From the NCBI GenBank assembly GCA_018712835.1, contig DVGF01000063.1, positions 1 to 38,704 on the forward strand: a stretch of DNA of 38,704 nt, read 5' to 3'. Each line of letters opens with the position of its first letter. Position 1 is the first letter of the stretch. A program made the translations under genes and the position numbers. The DNA comes from Candidatus Ventrenecus stercoripullorum. Its GTDB lineage: Bacteria; Bacillota_I; Bacilli_A; RF39; UBA660. This document shows, in pieces, positions 32,800-38,704 of the stretch. The notes beneath the pieces were generated by a model. It was not told the DNA's origin and made no database searches. It saw nothing but the letters and a program-made list of their open reading frames with translations.

Positions 32800-33873
32800 A
32801 TGTATAACGAAGAAACAAAAAAAGAAGTTATAAGACAATTTTTAAAAGCAGATTATGTAAAAATAAAAAGTATAAATGGTGTACCAAAAATCATGGTATT
32901 TATCTGGTTAAAAAAGTTAGGATATAATAAAGAAGTAAAAGAAATACTAGCTATGATAATGAGATATATGCAAAATGAAATGTATGAGGAGGCTTGTGAG
33001 TTGAGCCATCAATATTCACATATCCCATTAATAGAACAAATGAAACAAAGGGTAATGATTAATCTTTCCAAAAAAATCAAAGAACTCACTTTAGAAGGGT
33101 CTCCCGAATCGATGCAAATTGCTTTAAAACTATGTAATTTATCTTATGCTAAGAACGATTTATGTATTGTTTCTCAAAAAATTAAACTCTTAATGATGAT
33201 GGGAAATTATCTTAGCGCACTGCTAGAATGCACAGAAGAACGATGTGAGTCAACAGCAATTTGCTTGCAGAAGATTTCTTGCCTAATAAGATTAGGAAGA
33301 TACGATGAAGCACTTGAAGCTTGCACCGAAGAAAGATGTCAGGAAAATGAACGGATTGCTAAAGAAAAAGAATTCCTTTTATCGATGAAAAAGAAAGACG
33401 TGATGTCTCAAGATAACCAAAGAATGTCCGGTAAAAAGAAATCCTATACTAGTCCAATATTAAATCAAGAAAAAAACCAAACTACCTCTTATTGGCAGCC
33501 TCCTTATATAAAAACATGTCTGACACAACTCTATCAAGGAACGCTTTCTTTAGAAATGCTAGAAACTCCTTTATTAACAATGATAGACCGAATTATCTTA
33601 ACATGTGCTTACTATGACAAAACAGACCGTAATCGGGGCCTACATTATCTAAAAAATCAATTAACTATTTATGAATTTACCGAAGAAGAAACAAAAATAT
33701 TAAAAGAATGTTTAGAACGATTAAAAATGAACAAAAAAATCTTTGATGTGACATTTTACAATCAACTATTACTTAAATATGCTTATACTCGGTTTCAAGA
33801 AAGAGAACCCTTTAAAGACCAAGTATTCACTTTAGAAAGATCAAAAAAAGAGAATAACAAAGTAGAAGGATAG
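32800..33873 (+). CDS. Paralogue of the 31155-32726 repeat protein
   Basis: 357 residues from ATG 32800, chosen because GCAGGAG lies 4 bases upstream and MYNEETKKEV aligns with MYDNDTKEKI of the paralogue; the frame is open 7 codons further back. N-terminal HTH-like part (about 5-45, with FIWLKKLGYNKE), helical middle, and only two repeats with CTEERC at 144-149 and 175-180, 31 residues apart. A linker at 190-235 is Lys/Ser/Gln-rich. The C-terminal helical domain (about 255-340; RIILTCAYYD, KNQLTIYEF, LERLK) matches residues 320-400 of the paralogue. Function unknown. It has diverged well, so the duplication of the gene is older than that of the repeats. Confidence 0.7.
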   Translation: MYNEETKKEVIRQFLKADYVKIKSINGVPKIMVFIWLKKLGYNKEVKEILAMIMRYMQNEMYEEACELSHQYSHIPLIEQMKQRVMINLSKKIKELTLEGSPESMQIALKLCNLSYAKNDLCIVSQKIKLLMMMGNYLSALLECTEERCESTAICLQKISCLIRLGRYDEALEACTEERCQENERIAKEKEFLLSMKKKDVMSQDNQRMSGKKKSYTSPILNQEKNQTTSYWQPPYIKTCLTQLYQGTLSLEMLETPLLTMIDRIILTCAYYDKTDRNRGLHYLKNQLTIYEFTEEETKILKECLERLKMNKKIFDVTFYNQLLLKYAYTRFQEREPFKDQVFTLERSKKENNKVEG

Positions 33874-33944
33874 TCTAACTAAGTCTTTCCCATACTTTGT
33901 TTTTTTCTCTATATAAAAATAATATAATATCCTACAATTTACCG

Positions 33945-33973
33945 TTGACAAACATGTGTTCGTAATATATAAT
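33945..33973 (+). promoter_or_regulatory. Perfect consensus sigma-A promoter
   Basis: TTGACA (33945-33950), exactly 17 bases, TATAAT (33968-33973). It is the best promoter in the window. Start expected near 33980, 20 bases ahead of a small ORF with a strong ribosome binding site. Confidence 0.85.
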
Positions 33974-33999
33974 TTGATTAATTAAAGAAAGGAGAGTGA

Positions 34000-34083
34000 T
34001 TGATTAAGGAAAATTTGTTAACTAAAACGTATAAAAAATTCAAAAGAAAGTGTAATAAAATAATAAAAGAAAACAGTACATAA
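34000..34083 (+). CDS. Small basic peptide, 27 residues, unknown
   Basis: TTG start at 34000, five bases after AAAGGAG (33988-33994), reading 27 codons to TAA at 34081-34083. The peptide is very basic: about 10 Lys/Arg in 27, one Cys, with KTYKKFKRKCNKIIKEN as a likely amphipathic helix. The consensus promoter and strong ribosome binding site support real expression. It could be a secreted or membrane-active peptide, a small regulator, or a leader peptide for the rRNA methyltransferase gene 79 bases downstream. No tandem stop or stalling motif is obvious. A TTG start and small size keep confidence moderate. Confidence 0.45.
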   Translation: MIKENLLTKTYKKFKRKCNKIIKENST

Positions 34084-34090
34084 ATATTTC

Positions 34091-34132
34091 AAAGGAAAGA
34101 ATAAAAATTTTGTTTTCATAAATTTCCTTTTT
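34091..34132 (+). terminator. Possible terminator after the small peptide gene
   Basis: AAAGGAAA (34091-34098) pairs with TTTCCTTT (34123-34130) and T follows; the 24-base loop is long and AT-rich, so the hairpin is weak. It lies between the peptide and the methyltransferase gene and could be an attenuator. Confidence 0.35.
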
Positions 34133-34142
34133 GTTCTATAAT
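34113..34142 (+). promoter_or_regulatory. Promoter of the rRNA methyltransferase gene
   Basis: TATAAT (34137-34142) with TTTTCA (34113-34118) 18 bases upstream. The start would be near 34149, giving a very short leader before GTG 34162. Confidence 0.45.
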
Positions 34143-34161
34143 AAAATTACAGGTGATGAAA

Positions 34162-35367
34162 GTGAAATTTAAAACACAAAAATTAGATTATGATGGTCGC
34201 GGGCTTAGTTATGATAACAAAAAAGTAGTTTTCATTCGTGGGGCTTTACAAGAGGAAGAAGTAGAAGCTAAGTTAATTCATTCATCGAAGCATTTTGATG
34301 AATACCAACTAACCAATATCATTCAACCAAACCCCAAAAGAAGAGCATCCTTTTGCCCTTATAGTGCATCTTGTGGAGGGTGTACATTTGATATAGTTTC
34401 TTATGAGGATTCTCTAAACTTTAAAAAAGAAATATTACAAGATTTAGTGAGCCAAAATAAATTAGATATAAAAGATATTTCTATCGTGCCAAGCCCTAAA
34501 GAATTAGGATATCGAAACAAAGTAAGCTTAAAAATAGAACAGGGACAAGTTGGCTATTACGAAGAAAAAACACATACATTTTTACCAATTCAAAATTGTT
34601 TGCTTGCAAGAAAAGAAATTCAAGAATTTTTAAAAGATTTCTCTATGTTACATATCGAAAACGGTAGTATTACCATTCGTGTGAATACAAACGGAGAACT
34701 CCTCCTTTTAATAGAGTCTCCTACCGAACCAAAAATAGAAGAAAAACTAGTAGAAACTCATAAAATAACTGGAATTATCTATAATGGCAAATGCGTATAT
34801 AATAGCCCTTATTTCTTTGAAAGACTCGGTCACATTCTCTATAAAGTCGACGGGACAAGCTTTTTTCAAGTAAATACTGATATTTCAGAAAAAATAAAAA
34901 CAGATATTACAAGTTATTTTAACAAAAACGATATTGTATATGATTTTTATTGTGGAGTAGGTTATTTTAGTTTGCATCTCGCTCATAAAACAAAACAAGT
35001 AATTGGTATTGAAGCAAATCAAAAAGCTATCTTAAACGCCATTTACAATGCTTCTTTAAACCAAATAGAGAACACATCATTCCATGCTGGCAAAGTTGAA
35101 GACTTAATTGATAAAATACCCGTGAAAGCAAATAAAGCAATTGTAGACCCACCAAGAAGTGGCCTTCATAGAAAAGTAAGAGATGTATTTCTGAGCCGTG
35201 ACTTTGATACTATTATCTATATTTCGTGCAACCCTAAGACTTTAGTACGGGATTTAAAAGAGCTAACAAAGAAATATAAAATAGAGAAATTAACGGCTTA
35301 TGATATGTTTCCTTATACCAAACATATCGAATGTGTAGCGGTGCTACAGCTAAAGCAAGACATGTAA
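34162..35367 (+). CDS. 23S rRNA (uracil-5-)-methyltransferase, RumA/RlmD/RlmCD family
   Basis: SAM-dependent enzyme of about 401 residues that makes 5-methyluridine in 23S rRNA (or in tRNA for TrmA-like members). N-terminal TRAM-like part (1-55), iron-sulfur cysteines Cys65, Cys71 and Cys74 (FCPYSASCGGC), SAM-binding YDFYCGVGYFSLHLA, DPPRSGLH, and the catalytic Cys in YISCNPKTLVRDL, with a Glu in HIECVAVLQL near the end as the general base. Length is short for the family (430-460). The frame opens at GTG 34153, but AGGTGATG at 34151-34158 fits GTG 34162 best; ATG 34156 is inside the site. It has its own promoter, and no co-transcribed gene follows. Confidence 0.92.
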   Translation: MKFKTQKLDYDGRGLSYDNKKVVFIRGALQEEEVEAKLIHSSKHFDEYQLTNIIQPNPKRRASFCPYSASCGGCTFDIVSYEDSLNFKKEILQDLVSQNKLDIKDISIVPSPKELGYRNKVSLKIEQGQVGYYEEKTHTFLPIQNCLLARKEIQEFLKDFSMLHIENGSITIRVNTNGELLLLIESPTEPKIEEKLVETHKITGIIYNGKCVYNSPYFFERLGHILYKVDGTSFFQVNTDISEKIKTDITSYFNKNDIVYDFYCGVGYFSLHLAHKTKQVIGIEANQKAILNAIYNASLNQIENTSFHAGKVEDLIDKIPVKANKAIVDPPRSGLHRKVRDVFLSRDFDTIIYISCNPKTLVRDLKELTKKYKIEKLTAYDMFPYTKHIECVAVLQLKQDM

Positions 35368-35381
35368 TACTTGATTTTAAT

Positions 35382-35649
35382 ATGTTTTTGGAGATTATAA
35401 CTTTTGAAGAAAAAAAGTATGGTAGAGAAAGTATAGAGAATACAATTACTAGGCACAAGAAAGAGAACTTGTTAAATGAGAAAGATATGTGAATTGTTTT
35501 TTAAAAGACGCCATTAAATTTTCTGCAGCTGAACAAAGAAGATAAAGAGAAAATTATTGGGTTTAGGAGTTCTGGAGGATTTGATAGAAGAGAAATTATT
35601 GCACATTGATAATGAGCGTCGGATAAAAGAAATAAATAGAAGATTATAG
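35382..35649 (+). pseudogene. Decayed gene with internal stops and a frameshift
   Basis: One frame from ATG 35382 reads a coding-like sequence (FEEKKYGRESIENTITRHKK) to TGA at 35490, hits TAA at 35502, then continues with more coding-like sequence (LNKEDKEKIIGFRSSGGFDR) to TGA near 35607. The overlapping +2 frame carries a third coding-like stretch (LEDLIEEKLLHIDNERRIKE) to TAG at 35647. Three coding-like pieces in 270 bases with stops between them are best read as a decaying gene. I cannot name the family. It fills most of the gap between the methyltransferase and the next module and hints at past gene exchange here. Confidence 0.5.
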
Positions 35650-35666
35650 TAAAAGGAGGAATAAGG

Positions 35667-35852
35667 ATGAATTTAGAATTTTTAGCAAATATAGCAACTA
35701 TAATATCTTTGCCAGTGTCAATTATATCATTAATTATCGGAGGAAAAGCCATTTATAAAGTAAATAAAATAACTGATAACAGTCAAAACAATGAAATAAA
35801 TAGAAACAAAATTAATAATAGTAATGTAAGTCAAAACAATATAAGGAGTTAA
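35667..35852 (+). CDS. Small membrane protein with an Asn-rich repeat tail
   Basis: 61 residues. One hydrophobic helix (about 4-26, NIATIISLPVSIISLIIGG), then a polar tail almost entirely of Asn, Ile, Lys, Gln and Ser. The tail has two 14-residue pseudo-repeats (33-46 and 47-60: NKITDNSQNNEINR, NKINNSNVSQNNIR). Residues 47-56 (NKINNSNVSQ) match residues 9-18 of the next protein (NKIKNSEINQ). AAAGGAGGA precedes the ATG, and the stop is 4 bases from the next start, so the two are a unit. The likely job is to tether or sense at the membrane and contact the large partner through the shared motif; this is inference. No family recognised. Confidence 0.7.
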   Translation: MNLEFLANIATIISLPVSIISLIIGGKAIYKVNKITDNSQNNEINRNKINNSNVSQNNIRS

Positions 35853-35856
35853 TTAA

Positions 35857-38685
35857 ATGGTAAAGAATAGTATAGAAAATAATAAAATTAAGAACAGCGA
35901 AATTAATCAAACTATAAATATATTTATGGGATATCAAGATTTATCACCAGAAGCAATTAAGAAATTAAAAGAAATGTATCCTAATGAATTCAAAAATAGT
36001 AAAGAAGAGGAAATAAAAAAAGAAATTGAAAAGTTATATAAAGATGCTATGGGAATTGTAAATGTGGAAGAAGCTTCGTTATATATATCACAAAAGAATA
36101 TTGATAAATTAAAACGTATATATCAAAAACTAGAAATTTTAGAAATTTATTATAAAGATGGTAGTCATTTAGAAGAGTCAAAACAATATTATCATAATCT
36201 ATTCGTCATATTGGCACATATAAATTCATCGGATGCAATAAAAAAATTCGATACATTTCCTAAAGAAATTAAAGAAAATAACGAAATGATATATTTATAT
36301 GCTACATTCTCAATTGCATTGGAAGAAGGATTAGAAAAAGCTGAAAGTATATTATATGATTTATATTATAATAAAGGATATGATATTGCACTTCAATCTT
36401 TGGTGAGATGTTATTTTTTTCAAAAAAAGTATGGAAAAGTATTAGAACTTTTATCAAAAGCAAAAAAAGACAAATTTGATAGATATGGATTTTTAGCTTC
36501 AATATTTATTATTTCAAAGAATTTTACAAAGCAATTTAAAGAAACAGAAATACTTAAATATAATAACAATAAATTTAAGAATATGCCATTATTCTATGCT
36601 ACCAAAGCCCATGTTCTATATACTATAAATCCGAAAAATTCAAAAATAAAGGAACAATTTAAAAATGGATTAAAACATTTAAAAGATGAAGATGTAATAG
36701 CTATTAATACTATGTGTAATGTAGCAAATGATATAAAATTAAATGAAGAAATGATAAAATTTTTGTTAAACATAGATTTAACTCAATATTTAAGAATACG
36801 TTTAGCTGGATTTTTAATAAATAAACCTAATTTAAGCGAAAAAGAAATTGATAAATTAAAAGAAATAAAAGAACAGATAGATGATCAGGACATAGATGTT
36901 GATTATATTGAGGGAATATTGCTAGAAAATCAAGGAAAAGAAATAAAAGCAATAAGCAAGTACGAACAATCATATAATAAAAAAGGCACAATAAATTCTG
37001 CGTATAAATATATAGAATTATCAAGAAATAACTTTTGCGATATTAAGGATGAACTATTAAAAAAATTAAGTTTGTCTAAGAACTTAAACAGCATTATGCT
37101 TGTAGTAGAAGGATACAAATATAAAAACGATTTTGAAAATGCAACAAAAAATTCATATAAAGCCTTATACTTACTAAACAATAATACATCTAACAAAGAA
37201 GTTTTAAGACAATATTGGGGATGTAATATGTTAGGAGGAAATGTATTATATCGAGACGTTACTTCTGTTTGTAAAGATGTTGGTGTAACCCTAAAATCTG
37301 AGATAAATTCAAAGATAAAAAACATTGTTATAGAAGATGATGCATTTTACCAAGAAAACAGAAAAATATTAAATGTTGAAATAATAAGAAGTACTAGTGA
37401 TTTAGGGTTAGAGTTAATAAATAAAAAAGTAAACGATAAAATATTATACAAAGGTCAAACTTATAAAATTATATGCGTTAAGGATAAATATGCATTCTTT
37501 TCTCATATCTGTTTTGAAAAAATAGAAAAAACAAATGATATCGAAATATTTAGAACGAATGAAAAAGATATGGATGGATTTGTTGAACAATTAAAACAAA
37601 AATTGATAGAAATACAGAAAGACACGAATAAAAGATTAGATATATATGAGAAAAGTGGAAACATCCCTTTAAGTGCATATTTTAGTTCAGAAAAAACAGC
37701 CGATGATTATGCTAAAATTATTAATACACTACTAAGTGAAAAAGAAAGAGTATTTTATGCAGGGGAGCCAAAAAATATCGATGTTGAAAAAGGATTTGTT
37801 ATTGATTTAACATCAATAATAGTATTAGCATTGTTTGATAAATTGGAAGTTTTTACGCAAGAATTATGCAAAAAAATATACATAACTACTAGCTTAAAAA
37901 ATAAAATAAAATATTATTATGAGTCTTTATTAAAAAAGCATGGTCAAAAAGAAACAACAATAGGAGTTGTCAAACAAGAAGATGGTACTCAAATGTTGGC
38001 AATGAATGAGATGAAAATAGATGAAAGAATTAGATTTTGGACTGATATTTATAAATGTATAAATAGATTTAAAGTAGAAGATGTAGAATCAGTAAAAGAC
38101 GAGATATTGAATATAGATAAAAGAGATTATTTAGATAAAGTGCAGTTTGATTTGATAGCATTAGCTAAACAAAAGGGGTTACCATATATTTGTGATGATT
38201 TATTAATAAGGAAATTAGCAAGTGGTGTATATAAAATAAATCATACTAATTGTTTAGTATTAATAGAATACTTATATAAAGATAGCTATGAAAAATATAT
38301 TGAGACTGTTATAAAATTAGTACACTGTAATTATATATATGTTTTATATAACGGAAAATATATAGGAAATATATTTCTTTATTTATATCAAAATTATGGA
38401 GAAGAATTAAAGTCAAAAGTTGAAAGGATATTAAAAGAAGTATTAAACACAAAGCTAAGTTTTGACTTACATATTGGAATACTAATAAATATGATAAACG
38501 CTTTAAAAAGTGTACAGTTCACAAAAATTTTGGACAATATATATATAAATAAAAGAATTGCTGACATTATTAATATGATTATTGAAAATATCTCAAATTG
38601 TTGTAGCAATTTAAAATTAGATTATAAAGAATATGAAAAATATATAACCAAAGAAAGTGGAGGCATAGAATTAAAATTCAAATAA
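35857..38685 (+). CDS. Large helical-repeat protein with a PIN-like C-terminal domain; possible defence effector
   Basis: 942 residues. 1-20: Asn/Ile motif shared with the preceding protein. About 25-65: charged helices. About 65-500: helical repeat region, TPR-like by eye (LYATFSIALEEGLEKAESIL; YYNKGYDIALQSLVRCYFFQ). About 500-560: a small beta-rich part (NDKILYKGQTYKIICV) that recalls the C-terminal domain of GreA/GreB. About 640-800: PIN-like nuclease features, namely FVIDLTSIIVLALF with Asp650, an acidic WTDIY near 729, and PYICDDLLIRKLA with Asp780-Asp781. 800-942: helical end. The PIN-like call rests on motif spacing only. Codon use (many ATA, AGA, AAT) is more AT-rich than in the housekeeping genes, pointing to transfer. 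AAGGAG lies upstream of the ATG. Window ends 19 bases after the stop. Confidence 0.6.
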   Translation: MVKNSIENNKIKNSEINQTINIFMGYQDLSPEAIKKLKEMYPNEFKNSKEEEIKKEIEKLYKDAMGIVNVEEASLYISQKNIDKLKRIYQKLEILEIYYKDGSHLEESKQYYHNLFVILAHINSSDAIKKFDTFPKEIKENNEMIYLYATFSIALEEGLEKAESILYDLYYNKGYDIALQSLVRCYFFQKKYGKVLELLSKAKKDKFDRYGFLASIFIISKNFTKQFKETEILKYNNNKFKNMPLFYATKAHVLYTINPKNSKIKEQFKNGLKHLKDEDVIAINTMCNVANDIKLNEEMIKFLLNIDLTQYLRIRLAGFLINKPNLSEKEIDKLKEIKEQIDDQDIDVDYIEGILLENQGKEIKAISKYEQSYNKKGTINSAYKYIELSRNNFCDIKDELLKKLSLSKNLNSIMLVVEGYKYKNDFENATKNSYKALYLLNNNTSNKEVLRQYWGCNMLGGNVLYRDVTSVCKDVGVTLKSEINSKIKNIVIEDDAFYQENRKILNVEIIRSTSDLGLELINKKVNDKILYKGQTYKIICVKDKYAFFSHICFEKIEKTNDIEIFRTNEKDMDGFVEQLKQKLIEIQKDTNKRLDIYEKSGNIPLSAYFSSEKTADDYAKIINTLLSEKERVFYAGEPKNIDVEKGFVIDLTSIIVLALFDKLEVFTQELCKKIYITTSLKNKIKYYYESLLKKHGQKETTIGVVKQEDGTQMLAMNEMKIDERIRFWTDIYKCINRFKVEDVESVKDEILNIDKRDYLDKVQFDLIALAKQKGLPYICDDLLIRKLASGVYKINHTNCLVLIEYLYKDSYEKYIETVIKLVHCNYIYVLYNGKYIGNIFLYLYQNYGEELKSKVERILKEVLNTKLSFDLHIGILINMINALKSVQFTKILDNIYINKRIADIINMIIENISNCCSNLKLDYKEYEKYITKESGGIELKFK

Positions 38686-38704
38686 AAGTTACCTAAATAA
38701 AAAA

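Overview
The window looks like a chromosomal segment of a low-GC, probably Gram-positive bacterium of the Bacillota. The evidence is an AT-rich sequence, strong Shine-Dalgarno sites, promoters with TTGACA/TATAAT and frequent extended -10 (TGn) elements, Rho-independent terminators, a T-box leader, a GerA/GerB/GerC germination operon (so probably an endospore former or a close relative) and a Gram-positive type Tad pilus locus without a secretin. Species cannot be fixed from the sequence; a host-associated Bacilli or Erysipelotrichia-like lineage is my guess.

Layout. 1-581: mostly non-coding, with the start of a possible leftward gene cut by the edge, an inverted repeat, a terminator and a decayed small ORF. 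582-3744: P-type calcium ATPase, then a Nudix hydrolase. 3748-5850 (minus strand): a nucleotidyltransferase, a structured small RNA with its own promoter and terminator, a DUF3800 gene broken by a one-base frameshift, and tRNA-Leu(CAA). 6025-6522: HD protein. 6638-11527: complete compact Tad pilus operon (Flp pilin, TadE, TadG-like, TadZ, TadA, TadB, TadC). 11528-11898: debris with a 12-bp inverted repeat. 11900-13651: a fusion of the DNA glycosylase MutM with an HD phosphohydrolase, followed by a DUF6512-like membrane protein and two unknown genes. 15871-20922: T-box leader, rnr, thrS (lacking the TGS domain) and an unknown gene. 20928-27512: methyltransferase-like protein, unknown genes, a frameshifted HD alarmone-hydrolase-like gene, serS, miaB and a metallophosphoesterase. 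27514-31034 (minus strand): gerA-gerC-gerB. 31107-33873: two paralogous repeat proteins, one with four nearly identical 96-bp repeats. 33945-34083: a 27-codon basic peptide behind a perfect consensus promoter. 34162-35367: RumA/RlmD-type rRNA methyltransferase. 35382-38685: a decayed gene, then a very AT-rich two-gene module, a small membrane protein and a 942-residue helical-repeat protein with a PIN-like C-terminal part.

How the genes work together. The housekeeping genes (rnr, thrS, serS, miaB, rumA-like, tRNA-Leu) serve translation and RNA metabolism, and the T-box ties rnr-thrS to threonyl-tRNA charging. The Tad operon should build a thin surface pilus, but its prepilin peptidase is not here. 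The Ger operon should encode a germinant receptor.

The points most worth a second look are: (1) the 35667-38685 pair, which shares a 10-residue Asn-rich motif between the tail of the membrane protein and the head of the PIN-like protein and may be an undescribed defence or conflict system; (2) the structured RNA next to the DUF3800 gene; (3) the MutM-HD fusion; (4) the repeat-protein pair; (5) the 27-codon peptide. No database search was possible, so family names rest on motifs I can read.
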